The notes: generated from the sequence alone by a model not told the origin. Positions 51,063 through 61,808 are shown, counted from the first letter of the stretch. The stretch: 64,000 nucleotides of DNA from Dryomyza anilis (GCA_951804985.1 OX638132.1:21061529-21125528), one strand, 5' to 3'. Translations and numbers: made by a program.

Positions 51063-51536
51063 TATCGAGTTGAGAAGAGTGATTCCGCGCCAGTTTCGGC
51101 AGTTGCTGAGATCGCCTTTTTTTTGGGATGTTCACGATGGTTTCTTTTTTCCAATCGTTGGGGATACGACCGGTGAGCCATATGTCCTGAATCACTGGTT
51201 GAATCGCTTGGGCTTGGACACTGGCCCCATATTTGAGCAGCTCAGCAGGGATGTTGTCAGGTCCTGCAGATTTGTGGTTTTTAGTTTTTTGGTTGCATTT
51301 TCGATTTCTAAAACAGTTGGGGGGTCTGTCGAAATTCCTCTGTTTGGATTGCGCCTTCTTTCAACGGGACATTGCGGATCATTGTTATTATGGTTCTGCG
51401 TCTCGTTTACATCTTCGACGAATTCTTTCCATCTTTGGAGTTGTTGTTCGTCAGATGTGAGTGTTTTACCATTACTATCTTTTAATGGAGGAATATTTGG
51501 TTTTGTGTTTGTTAGCCTATTGATGGCTGTGTACAC
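51063..51536 (-). pseudogene. Minus-strand LINE, linker end and start of reverse transcriptase
   Basis: On the minus strand, 51,536-51,192 gives the EN-RT linker and the RT N terminus: NIPPLKDSNGKTLTSDEQQ, QRWKEFVEDV and ENATKKLKTTN. Overlapping it, 51,195-51,063 gives WLTGRIPNDWKKETIVNIPK and, after a frameshift in an A run (51,117-51,125), CRNWRGITLLNS, the box corresponding to NYRGISLL in the nested element. The sequence then runs into the target-site duplication and continues at 47,455. The usual K.AGPDG-type segment between the linker and IPNDW is poorly conserved here. It is a broken frame. Confidence 0.85.
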
Positions 51537-51671
51537 CCCTCTCAGGTTGTTGCGGTGGGCAGCTGTCTCAGCATCATCAGCGATGTTGTTAAGGCATTCT
51601 TCGCGATCTTCTGTTGCACGTTTCTTGATTTCCCTCTCTCTTTTGTTGTATTCCTCTCTTACGCGCTTCTT

Positions 51672-51944
51672 TTACACCCGACCTCGGGTATTTAACAGTT
51701 TAGACTTAAGCGCCCGCCTTCGCATGATGCACTCCCATGTAGCTTCGCTTATCCAAGGTTTTCTTTTGTTCTGCTCGTAAACAATAGTTTGTTCAGCAGC
51801 TGATAAGCATGCGTCCCTTATCGTGTTCCACGAGTTTGGGTCCTCAGTCTGTTCTATTGTTTCTTGCAGGCGTTCCTCGTACTTTTGTCTAACTGATGGG
51901 ATTTGTAACTTCTCTAACTCCATTCGCCGGGCGCGTTTCTTCAT
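51672..51944 (-). pseudogene. Minus-strand LINE, charged linker after endonuclease
   Basis: A 90-codon open stretch containing QIPSVRQKYEERLQETIEQT, SAAEQTIVYEQNKRKPWISE and MRRRALKSKLLN. In related LINEs this helical, charged region joins the endonuclease to the RT. The sequence between this and the next fragment (51,537-51,671) is frameshifted but collinear. Confidence 0.8.
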
Positions 51945-52327
51945 CCACTGGTTTTCGATCGCTGAGGGTCGCAGGCGTATTTGGGCAAGTTGAGCAAGTT
52001 GTGATCACTGTATACATCCGCACCTCGGCGCGCTCGCACATCTAGGAGGGTATTGTGAAACCTTTTGCTGATAAGCACATGGTCAATTTGGTTCCGTGTT
52101 TTGTTGTCCGGGGATTGCCAAGTATATTTGTGTATATCCCGATGTGAGAATCTAGTGCCACCGATGTAAAGGTTGTGGTGCGCACATTTCAACTAGGCTT
52201 CCCCCATTATTGTTATTTATTGTTCCGAGACCATGACACCCCATTGTTGCTTGAAAGCCGAAGTTGTTGTTGCCCACCTTGGCGTTTAAATCTCCCTTTA
52301 CATGTGCTGGTGATTGTAGATTCCAGT
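51941..52327 (-). pseudogene. Minus-strand LINE, endonuclease C-terminal half
   Basis: The 83-codon frame at 52,192-51,941 holds GTRFSHRDIHKYTWQSPDNK, TRNQIDHVLISKRF and YSDHNLL, the last two endonuclease boxes with the catalytic His. Directly upstream on this strand, at about 52,291-52,260, another frame encodes KGDLNAKVGNNNF, the Asp/Asn box, so at least one frameshift separates them. GTRF.H.DIHK.TW.SPD closely parallels the nested element, showing the two LINEs are relatives. Confidence 0.88.
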
Positions 52328-52648
52328 TCAGAAAGCATCCTTTATGTCATCCTCGTCGGGTTCTATTGGTGCGTAGCATTGGACGATGATGTTGTTTCGG
52401 AATTTAGTTTTAAATCGTGCCATTATGATGCGCTCGGATATGGCTCTGATCTTCATTAGCGCGCTCCTAGTGTTGCGGGTCATAAGAATGCCTACACCTT
52501 TCGTGTGTGTATGATTGTTTCCGCTGTATGCGAGGTAGTGACCTGACTCGGTCTGATGATCTCCTTGTCCTATCCATCCTATTTCGTTGCAAACTTGTGC
52601 TAGCTTCGTCGGTTCAGTAAGCGTGCGCACGTTCCATGTTCCTATCAT
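52328..52648 (-). pseudogene. Minus-strand LINE, endonuclease N-terminal half
   Basis: This opens with a real ATG at 52,648. GTWNVRTLTEPTKLAQV carries the catalytic Asn. The region that should hold the catalytic Glu (IQE..W) appears shortened, reading VCNEIGWIGQGD. GVGILMTRNTR and IVQCYAPIEPDEDDIKDAF follow, typical of the middle of the domain. Upstream on the minus strand is a leader of about 290 bp reaching the element's 5' end near 52,940. It is non-functional as it stands. Confidence 0.88.
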
Positions 52649-52944
52649 TGTCCTTTTTCGAAAGCTGAAGGTCGTCGTCGGGGAGTTTCGATATCCAAGG
52701 CTAGTTTCCGTTTCTTGGGTAATGTAGATTTTTACGGCCAGGCTACCAACCTAGCGCAACCCCATGTTCGACACGCACTGGTGATGCATTATCTTAAGGC
52801 ATCCAGTTCTACCTTTCCACACGTTTATATAGTGAGCCGCTTGCTTCAAGACAGACGCCCGCTCACAGCCGAGCCTAACATGGCTACCAGACGCTGTTTA
52901 GTGTCGGGTGATCCACAGTGATGGTGGCTGGGCCGCCGCCGTAT

Positions 52945-53400
52945 AGGATGTGCCACGCCCTTTTATTCAATCCCTCCCAAATTTCTCAAATAGATAAACA
53001 ATCACAATTTACACAACTGAGTCAAATTTCATAACTGTGGCTATCTTAAGTACTCAGATATTTCGATTTAAATATTCAGTTTTGCCACGCCCATTTGTGT
53101 ACCTTAAGGGGCGAATTTAAAAAAAATCCACTTTTAATGCACGTACACGTCGGGATTTGAACACCCTGCCCAAATTTCATGTTCCTAGGTCTAAGCGTGA
53201 TATTTAGTTTTTTTTCTATTTTCCGGATTTTCCTTTGGGGTTTTCCAGAATTTTCATTATTTTTAAAGCAAACCAGTATTGAGACAAAGATAACAAAAAA
53301 AATATCATACAAATCGGTTGAGCCCTTCTCGAATTTTTGCGAAACTAACGCAGGGCAATTGATTTTTATATTTATAGAATATACGTATTTTTACTGAAGG
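52945..53400 (+). repeat. Continuation of old repeats beyond the LINE
   Basis: This starts with gtgccacgcccttttattc, the right half of the repeat unit interrupted by the minus-strand LINE. A second motif gccacgcccatttgtgtacc lies at 53,083. From 53,108 it continues as the dispersed repeat related to 43,678 (ggggcgaatttaaaaaaaat, tttcatgttcctaggtctaa, caaatcggttgagcccttct). Open frames here are short and without recognisable motifs. Confidence 0.5.
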
Positions 53401-55199
53401 TACCCCGGGAAAATATGATTTTTTTTTAGTTTAGGCAGCAAGACTTTTTGGCATATTATTGTACATAGTTTTATAAATATTTTAGGAAATTATTGGAGAT
53501 ATGATTTTTGATGGTGTTTTTTAAAACACCTCCAAATTTGTAATTGTGGTTTTCATTGGTTTCACTTTTGAGTATTGTTTTCAAAGTAAAGTTTCAAAAG
53601 TAAGTAATAACATATTACATGTTTAAAATATAAAGAAAGGAGAAGCATCGTTAGATAGACGAAATTCTATATTTTAATTTAATGTATAATACTTGTTTTA
53701 TGTTTTATGATTTTGCCAGGAACTGTTTTATGATTTTGCCAGGAACTCTATTATGTTTTTGATATTTCAGAGAATATGCACATATATATCTTTGTATCTA
53801 CGAATATAAAAATAATTCAAATTTTGCGACGAAGATTGGAATCTTTTGTTGAACATGAATAATGCATATATGATTGGAACCTTCATATAAAATCTGAACA
53901 TATTACATTGTAATAATAAAGACCACATTTAATAAAGACCACATACCATTGGAACTTATATCAGTCCTGAAATTCAACCTAAATTTAATGTAACAGTCAA
54001 GATTTCTTAGGAAACAATAACAAATAACCTCGAATATCCTATAAATTGACATGTCCTACGGTTCTCAAAATAATTATAATAATAATAGTTTAGCGATACA
54101 GTTCAGAAGAACATAGGATGAACCGTCTCTCACCATTTAAACATGTTCTATTTGTACTCAAATAGCGGAATCTACAGTTTAACGCCGAATCATAAATGTT
54201 CATGGGTGATGTTTTTACTCTCGAAGGTGATCTACCAAGAGGTAGCGCGGCGAAGAAAATATTTTCTATTTATTTTATTGATGTTGCATTCGCTTGTATT
54301 CCAACACACTCATCTTCTGAGTCACCTACATAGTATATGGTAATGCATATTTTATATCATTATATCGTAATTATTTTGAATTTTGTCAAACAAATTTTAC
54401 AAATGACATATATAAAAACATAAAAGCAACGCAATATGATTTTGATAAAAATCTACTTCAATAAAAAGCTCCAATTTTCGTCTAAAAATTTGAAACATAA
54501 ACATTTTCCAAAGAAAACTATTTGTTGTACTAAAAATATATGGGTTTCAAGTGATCTGGATTTTCAGTAAAACATTGATATAGTATCATGGTCATCTTAT
54601 AGTTCCATAAACACATAGATAAAATTGGTGATTAACATATTTGAGCCAAAGTCACCTCATCCGCGAGGTGACTTTGAACCATTTTTTTTTTTTATTTCAG
54701 TTATTACATCATGAAATTTTGATTACTGATGCTGCAACAGAACATACTTACAATATTTTATAAAATAATGAAATATATATTCCATTATATTTTAAAGCAT
54801 TTAAAAAGCATTACGAAATCAACATATACAGTTTTTCGGGTCAAATTCACCCCAGTTGACGGTTCTTAAAATATTTCATTTTTTTGAACGAACTAAAAAA
54901 CGAAACAATCTTTTGTTTTTGTATTTGTGAAACGAGATTATTTTATTTTCACTCATTTCATAAATAAGCTGAGTAATTTGCAATATGTTCATTAATTGGC
55001 AAGGTGCGGCATACAAATTCAAAATAAATCATTTGCTTTGGGAACGGTAACAGACTGGCGAAAGATTAAAACAATAAATTATAGGCAAAATAACTTATTT
55101 TAATTTAAAAATAAATACAACCTATAAAATAAAGCGTGCATACTACATATTTCAAATAAGCACTGAAATTATGTTGATAAATAATGCTACATTATATAG
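53401..55199. other. AT-rich spacer with small tandem duplications and one hairpin
   Basis: No gene is recognised. A 23-bp unit (tgttttatgattttgccagg and aac) is directly duplicated at 53,701-53,746. An aataaagaccacat duplication lies near 53,918-53,945. A perfect hairpin at 54,647-54,676 is listed separately. Confidence 0.6.
54647..54676. other. Perfect 12-bp hairpin
   Basis: caaagtcacctc and gaggtgactttg are exact reverse complements separated by atccgc. It is much richer in G and C than the surrounding DNA. There is no T-run terminator context relevant to a eukaryote, and its function is unknown. Confidence 0.9.
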
Positions 55200-55258
55200 G
55201 CACACACACACACGCACGCATGCACTCACGCACGCACTCACGCACGCACGCCCGCATA
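55200..55258. repeat. CA/CGCA-type microsatellite
   Basis: gcacacacacacacgcacgc is followed by irregular actcacgcacgcactcacgc units ending near cgcccgcatat. It is a purine-pyrimidine alternating tract of about 59 bp. Confidence 0.95.
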
Positions 55259-56400
55259 TCGATCAACACACAATTAATGCGCCACAATAAAAATTTAATT
55301 CTGTTTGCAATGCGTGAGTGCAGTTGGCAACCCTGTGCACACGCCATCCCATAGTTTTTAGTGATTTATGAAAACCGCGTTGCAGCCAAATGCATGCAAA
55401 CAGCAAATATTTTATGAAGTGGCAACAGTTGCAGTCGACAATGGCCAAAATGGCTTAAATGTGTTTGTCGCCAGTCCGGTCTGGTCCAGTCCGATCATTC
55501 GCTCGTGTGCTAATGAGTTAATCCACACTGAATGCGCGCATTTTAAAAAGAATTCTCTTTGAAGGGGCTTAAAAAAAGATGTCATAAAAAAAACAAAAAA
55601 AAAATTAATGCAAATTGTGGCGATATTAATGCGCTTAGCATTTTGTAGCATTTGTTAATGGTTTTGGGCAAAGTTTTTTTCATTATTTAAAACTTCATTA
55701 CGTTGTTGTCGTCGTCGTTGATGTCGCTTCAATGATTTTCATTTAATAGCCTCAGTGTCCGCCCCCCGGCTGCATAAAAAGGGTCAACAACAAAGTTTAC
55801 GCAATTCGCCTGTTCGCTGCTGCCTCATCAGCCTCGTCTTTATGCTTTTCTGCTTATTTTTCACCATCAGTATTTCTTTGCACGCTTCTTATTTGGCTTG
55901 GAGCAGGCGTTGTAGCCAGCCGTTGAGCAAAATTAATGGCGCGCATCCGAAACGAAGGCGTCCTTTAACGACGCACCTCAAGGGCGTCAGGACATCGAAA
56001 GCAGGCAGCGCAGCGCAGTGTAGAGTTTGTGAAAATTACAAATTTATACTAAGTGTTTTTCTTCTTGTTCATGGATTTTTACGTCACCCACTTGAACGTA
56101 CATATGTCACTAACCGTTAGGTTAGGTTAGTTTAGGTTACATGTGCGTCACTGTGTTTGTCTCGCTTTTTGGTTAAGTTGGTTGTTGTATGTTTTAATTT
56201 ATGGTTCGTTAAACCAACCCACACAGACATCGCACAGCCACGCACACACAGACACTGCAACACAAGTGTTTGACTTCTCACATAGATCGTGCCAGTGTTT
56301 TCACACAACGTAACCACGTTGCGTATACGTAACATTAGTGCATGTGCGGCAAAAGTCAAATTGCTTTGCTGCATTATTTATAAATGAGTTGAATTTTTTG
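55259..56400. other. Less AT-rich island, possible host non-coding DNA
   Basis: It contains ttgcagccaaatgcatgcaa, gttgttgtcgtcgtcgttga, gtccgccccccggctgcata and ctgctgcctcatcagcctcg, a mixed composition typical of unique fly DNA rather than the repeats around it. A 121-codon plus-strand frame ending at 56,120 lacks an early ATG (it opens at a GTG) and shows no domain beyond a hydrophobic stretch. At 56,116-56,139 there are three GGTTA-type pentamers. It may be regulatory or intronic. No gene is supported. Confidence 0.35.
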
Positions 56401-57240
56401 CGCAGCATATTTGGCACTATTTTGACTGTATATTGGGAGAAAATTCATTTTTAGTTGCACACATTTTTTTTTCTATTTTTGAACTTAACTTTCCCAATAT
56501 GTTAAAAATTACCAAAATTTTCTAATATCTTAAAATGGTAATATATCCCCTCATAATACATCTCATCATCATTATATTTTTATTTTTGTACAACCGAAAA
56601 GAATAAATGTTTCATGTTCAGCCTTCTATATATTTGGATTTTATATCTCTTATTCAATTGTTATGTATTATAGAATTTTAAAATATTTTAAACAAATCGC
56701 AGCAAGAATAGCAAACACATTGAAATCGAAACCGAAAGCGGTAGGTTATTGTTTTGTAGTTATTCCTTTTAATAAAATAAATCGTTTCTTGCTGAAAATA
56801 TGAACAACAAATAATAAAAATCAGAAATCAGGGATAAAGGTCAACCTTTTCGGAGGTTCCCTAATAACTCTCACTAAATAAAAAATGTGAAATAAAAAAC
56901 CAAAAATTGAATAAAACAAAAAAAAAAGTTTCGTTCTAAGAGAAATCATTATTTAAAAAAAAATAACGTTTCGGTTTGAGCGAAATTTTTATATTTGAAA
57001 ATTTTCGGCGTGAGATAAAAAAATGATTAGAAAAAACCACCAAAGGACGAAACATTTTAAAATATTAAATTATTACAAAAAAAAATGTTCCAAAAAAAAA
57101 AAAAAAATTGTTAAAAACTACAATGTTCGAAAAATTTTTAAAAATTGTTAACATTTTTTTGTGCAAAAAAAATAGAAAGTAATGTTCGAAAACAATATTT
57201 TCTACCAACAAAAAAAAACTATTTGTCAAAAACAACAATC
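56401..57240. other. AT-rich spacer, no recognisable genes
   Basis: Long A and T runs. A fragment with aatcgaaaccgaaagcgg and aataataaaaatcagaaatc (56,723-56,830) resembles 59,838-59,950 and, in reverse, the cggtttcgg-rich stretch at 62,045-62,160. It may be an old dispersed repeat. Confidence 0.5.
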
Positions 57241-57730
57241 CCCAGAAAAAAATGTTGGCAGGGTCGAGGTAGTTTTGAAACATATTTCAAACAAACATAG
57301 ACGTAGTTTGTATCAAAAGCAAATATGACGCGAATCTGCCATAAAAATTCTACAAACATTTTCAACTACCCAAGACAAAATTTTTGGCATTTTTCTTTCG
57401 GAAATATTTCCGGCAAACGCACAGATAAATAGAATATTTTAGGAAGTGTATAGCAGATTGTAATTCTTTGTGGAATTTGTATGGCAGATTTACACCATTT
57501 TGGGGAACGGGCAGATAAAAAACAGCTTTTGATACAAACTTCAAACAGACAAAGGCTGTTTGAAATATTTCGAAAAAATGTTAAAAACTACTTCGACCCT
57601 GCCAAAAATTTTGTCTGGGTCAGCTATACACTTCCCAAAATATTCTATTTATCTGTGAGGTTGTCGGAAATATGCCCGAAATATTCCTGAAAAATACCAA
57701 AAATTTTGTCTCGGGAATGTTCGAAAATGA
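57240..57730. repeat. Scrambled inverted-repeat element
   Basis: Two pairs of inverted segments are visible. A (57,257-57,325, tggcagggtcgaggtagttt to tttgtatcaaaagc) matches the reverse of 57,524-57,605. B (57,372-57,450, gacaaaatttttggcatttt to aagtgtatagcag) matches the reverse of about 57,625-57,715. The order is A, B, A', B' instead of the A, B, B', A' of a simple palindrome. A shorter inverted pair, aatctgccata (57,335) and tatggcagatt (57,480), lies between. No coding capacity is seen. Confidence 0.75.
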
Positions 57731-57988
57731 ACAAAATGATTAATTTTTTGTGCGACAAAAACAACGTATTCCAACAAATTTGTATGCGACATAAAAAAAA
57801 AATATTTGAATATTTTCAAAACAAAAAAAAAATACGGCTGGTCCGATTTTCTTGAAATTTTTAACACAGATGCGGTATGGTCTGGAAGGAATGATAGGCT
57901 ATTGGACAAAGAGGCGTGGCACCTCCCATACAACCAAAATTTTCAATACGATATAACTCGGCACTTTCACCAGCTACGAACATGATAC

Positions 57989-58617
57989 AAAAACTCACCA
58001 CACTAAAACTCACCACGCTAAAATTCACCACACTAAAATTCACCACACTAAAACTCGCCATACTAAAATTCGCCACACTAAAACTCGCCACACTAAAATT
58101 CACCCTAAAATTCACCACTCTAAAACCCAGTGTGGTGAATTATAGTGTATTCACCACACTAAAACTCACCACACTAAAATTCACCACACTAAAACTCACC
58201 ACACTATAATTCACCACACTAAAACTCACCACACTAAAATTTTACCACACTAAAACTCACCACACTAAAACTCACCACACTAAAACTCACCACACTAAAA
58301 TTCACTACACTAAAACTCACCACACTAAAATTCACCACACTAAAACTCACCACACTATAATTCCCAAACTAAAACTCACCACACTAAAATTTCACCACAC
58401 TAAAATTTTACCACACTAAAACTCACCACACTAAAACTCACCACAGAAAAATTCTTCACACTAAAACTCACCACATTAAAATTCACCACACTAAAACCCA
58501 CCACACTATAATTCACCACACTAAAACTCACCACACTTAAACTCACCACACAAAAATTCACCACACCTAAACTCACCACACCGAAACTCACCACATTAAA
58601 ACCCACCACACTTAAAC
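57989..58617 (+). repeat. 15-bp minisatellite (accacactaaaactc)n, about 42 copies
   Basis: Units alternate mainly between accacactaaaactc and accacactaaaattc with point variants. The period of five codons keeps frames open on both strands and gives artificial pentapeptide repeats (TTLKL/SVVSF types). A single inverted unit lies at 58,129-58,147 (agtgtggtgaattatagtg), the reverse complement of the flanking units. Confidence 0.95.
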
Positions 58618-58755
58618 TTCTACTGGGAAAAACTCTACGGGGAAGAATTCTACCGGGATGAATTCTACGGGAAGAATTCTACGGGAACCGTTTTATGGGG
58701 AAGAATTTTACGGGGAAGATTTCTACTGGGAATAATTCTACGGGGAATCGCAGTC
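58618..58755 (+). repeat. Second 15-bp minisatellite (gggaagaattctacg)n
   Basis: About nine degenerate units of gggaagaattctacg, including gggatgaattctacg and gggaataattctacg, directly follow the previous minisatellite with no spacer. The period is the same but the sequence is unrelated. Confidence 0.9.
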
Positions 58756-58866
58756 TGAGAAAAAGTTGTTTTGGCGGAGAATTATTATTTGGTTACCACA
58801 TTTATAAAACCAATAAAAAAACTTAAACAGCTAAGCACGGGCCCCTCATATAAATAATAAACATGT

Positions 58867-59534
58867 TTATACCCTACACTAAGAGTGAAAGGGTATATTC
58901 AGTTTGGTACGCCGTTTGTAACACCCAGAAGGAAGCATTTCCGGTATGGAAAAGTATATATATTCTTGATCAGCATGACCTTCTGAGTCGATTTAGCGAT
59001 GTCCGTCTGTCCGTCTGTCTGTCCGTCTGTCTGTCCGTCTGTCTGTCCGTCTGTCTGTCTGTCCGTCTGTCTGTCCGTCTGTCTGTCTGTTGAAATCCCA
59101 ACTACTTTTAAAATTGAAGAGCTAGATAAATGAAACTTATAACTTAGATTACTAATATACCTACGCTGTATGTGCGAAAATTGGCGAGATCGGTCCATTG
59201 TGACCTATGATCCGACCACTTATGTTCAAATACCTCATATAAAATGTACATATAAAGATCAATTTTTATGTATACGTGCTTAGGTAAACTTTTTTGGTCA
59301 AATATATATTGACATCATGCTCAAATACATGATGATGATGCTCAAATACATGATAAATCGAAATTCGGTACACCTACCCATTTGTAAATATGGATATCAA
59401 ATGAATGGAAATTCTTCAGCGATTGAATGTTTGTAGTTATTTTCAGGATTCGTATACCCTGGTAACCTATATATCACTTTGAATGGTAACCACAGGGTAT
59501 TTATAGTCGGCTTAGGCCGACCATAATTTTGATA
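58867..59534 (+). mobile_element. mini-me-like (DINE-1-related) non-autonomous element
   Basis: This has the mini-me layout known from flies: a short TA run (agtatatatattcttg), the conserved core gatcagcatgaccttctgag followed by tcgatttagc, then a GTCY microsatellite (gtccgtctgtctgtccgtct repeated, 59,001-59,090). The left end carries tataccct ... agggtata (58,868-58,897). The right side has tataccctggtaacc and ggtaaccacagggtat (59,454-59,500) and a hairpin gtcggc-ttag-gccgac (59,506-59,521). No protein is encoded. Boundaries are approximate. Confidence 0.8.
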
Positions 59535-61381
59535 ATCCTAACTATCATAATTACACCTACTTTAAAATTTTCCATGTGATCTAACCTTCCCCAACTGGTT
59601 TTATATTAATAAAATCGCTCCATATCTTTGAATTCACAAAATCTTTGCACGAGTCGTGCACGGATCCTGCTAGTGTTATAATAAAGATTTTCATCTGAAC
59701 CAAAACTATTTATTTTTAGAAATATTAATCCCTGAGAAAGTTTTCGTTTTATTTTTTGAAAAATAATATTTTTCAGTGAAAAATCAAATGGAAAAAAAGA
59801 TCAATAGTTATATCTGATCTCTGATCAAAATATAAAAACCGAAATCGAAACTGAAACTGTGACTATAACTGTAACAGTGAAATCGACATACAAACCCCGT
59901 TTCGTTAGAAACTGAAAACTGAATCGAAGAATAATAAAAATCAAAAATCTATTTACTGTCTGAGGGCCAGCATTTCAGTTCTAGTTGAACTTCGTTTGTG
60001 GTTTAAACTAAGTTTAAATGTTCGATGTTGAGTATTTTAATTTCGTTTAAACGTTTAAAGATTAATTAAATTCTAGAACTCGATGATAATGCAATATTAT
60101 CGATTTCTTGTCTTTCTGTTCGTTCTGGGTTTTTCGCCATGGATTTTATATTAGAGATACTTTGAAAAATCTATGATTTTAATTTATATTATATTCGGCT
60201 GTTCGAGTTTTAACAACCAATAATCTAACTGACACAAAAAATAAAGAGAAAATCAAAAAAATTTATAAAATATATAAAAATTTTATAAATATATATATAT
60301 TTTTTTTAATTCCTTGTTACAGCTTCAGTATTTCAGTATTAATGTTAATTTTTGATTGGTTTTTTCATCTTAAAATTTTTTTGATATGCAATTTTTTTGA
60401 TATACTAAAATACTCATACTTATTTAATAAAATAATGTATTCATGAAAATATATAAATTATACTTTCTTACGTTTTCAAATACCGTTTAAATCATTAATG
60501 TTTTATTTAGACTTTTCGAATAGATTTTGAAAATGAAATGAGTTTAACGGGTATCGGTTAAACTGATTGCTATCCAACTAAATTATACATAGTAGAATGT
60601 TTGGATATTCAGAATGGACATTGCAAGAATTGAATTTGTATTGTGAAGTTAAGGTGAGTAAAATCTTAAATTTTTATTAAAAATACATACGTGAAATTAA
60701 ATCTGTAACAAGCAACAATTCGCGTTATTACGGTTAAAAAGTCATTAGCGGGTCTAAAGTTCAGTCACACTTGAATGTATCATTTTTACTTATCAATTTC
60801 CCCTGGACGACATGCAACATGCATTCAATATTGGCAACATATGTTGCTACATGCAGCCATAGCGCAAAATGTATCGCAATTGCGATAACGAAGGACGAAG
60901 TTGGTGCAGTGTTGCCACATGCCAGATTCAATGTACATAAAAAAATGTAAAAAAATGCCATTCTTTGAAAGTTTTGTTTTGTGCAAACGCACTTTAAGTT
61001 TTTGTGCAGAATTCGCATGAATTTAAATTAAAACATTCATTCAATCAAAAATTTATTTGTTTCCGAAATTCACTCTATTAATTCGTTTATTATCGACTAA
61101 CTATTGTATTTTATTTATTTGAATTGCATTTTATTTATTAATTGCATTTTATTTAGTTGAAATTTTAAATTTGATTTAATAACAAACATAATTGAAGCGT
61201 TGGGTGCAATAAGGGCGTTATGTGAAAAAGTAAGTTTTGAGATATTTGCGTTTAAAGTTTTTGGATGTCCGTATCTCAAAAAGTAATGAACCGATATTAT
61301 TGATTCAAATTTTCCATTAAAATTTGAACATTTAGCTTTATTATGAACTTTTCAAATATGTTTTAAAACTTCTATTAATAT
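59535..61381. other. AT-rich spacer without recognisable genes
   Basis: It includes a degenerate gaaactgaaactg stretch (59,838-59,930) related to the one near 56,725, and an AT microsatellite near 60,265-60,300. The stretch 60,770-60,960 is slightly less AT-rich (cccctggacgacatgcaaca, gcgataacgaaggacgaagt), but no product can be named for its 85-codon minus-strand frame. Confidence 0.5.
61378..61381. repeat. Target-site duplication of solo LTR, left (atat)
   Basis: This matches atat at 61,915-61,918. A 4-bp duplication is usual for Ty3/gypsy integrases. A low-information sequence in AT-rich DNA, so it is supporting rather than decisive. Confidence 0.6.
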
Positions 61382-61652
61382 TGTTACGAAAAGATGTAAT
61401 TTGCCCCACTGTGCAAGCAATCAACAATAATAAATGAGACGCAAGACAATTCAGCGCACTAAGCAATGTGTTAGAAAGAGAGGGAAGATCATTCAGCGTA
61501 CTAAGCAATATGCGAGAAAGAGAGGGAAGATCTACACATTAAAACACATGAGTGCGAAAGAGATGCCAATAGCATGCGTCATTCACGAAACGAGTAGAAG
61601 GTTCTCGAAACAAGTCGAAGCTTGTCGAAACGCGTCGAACTGAGGAATGCAG

Positions 61653-61660
61653 TATATAAG
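61653..61660 (+). promoter_or_regulatory. TATA box of the solo LTR
   Basis: tatataag is followed by a less AT-rich start region (ggtgccgcatctgaggtact), at the position expected for the U3/R boundary. Confidence 0.6.
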
Positions 61661-61802
61661 GGTGCCGCATCTGAGGTACTGGACTTCAGTAGTGATTGTA
61701 AAGTGGTCGAGTGCATTTTGTGTGATAATTGTCAAGTTAAATTGTGAACATGCAGCAGTTGTTAGAATTTGTTATTAGTAAAGTTGTTTATTAAAGTGAA
61801 TT

Positions 61803-61808
61803 AATAAA
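61803..61808 (+). promoter_or_regulatory. Polyadenylation signal of the solo LTR
   Basis: aataaa about 145 bp after the TATA box and 106 bp before the LTR end, consistent with the R/U5 region. Confidence 0.5.

Larger units (their letters stand above)
46441..52940 (-). mobile_element. Degenerate minus-strand LINE (CFDP2-type EN/RT), split by a nested LINE
   Basis: Read on the minus strand, fragments appear in the order expected for a single-polyprotein non-LTR retrotransposon: 5' leader (52,940-52,650), endonuclease (52,648-51,941), linker (51,944-51,192), reverse transcriptase (51,195-51,063, then 47,455-47,162) and C-terminal region (47,161-46,532). A poly(A) of about nine residues (T run at 46,441-46,449 on the plus strand) marks the 3' end. 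Without the inserted 3.6 kb the element is about 2.9 kb, the size range of RTE-like LINEs. That clade assignment is an inference. The flanks show ggatg at 46,436 and 52,946, a possible short target-site duplication. Confidence 0.85.

Noticed and set aside
51070..51780. 236-codon plus-strand frame
   Set aside because: It is the antisense of the older LINE's linker and RT start, which carry recognisable motifs on the minus strand.
55755..56120. 121-codon plus-strand frame with a hydrophobic stretch
   Set aside because: It opens at GTG, the first ATG is well inside, and no domain or signal is convincing.
56116..56139. GTTAG/TTAGG pentamers as a telomere repeat
   Set aside because: Only about three imperfect units are present, and flies lack TTAGG telomeres as far as is known; such short runs are common in fly non-coding DNA.
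57861..58609. Repetitive proteins in the 15-bp minisatellite
   Set aside because: The 15-bp period keeps frames open on both strands automatically; no start context or unique domain is present.
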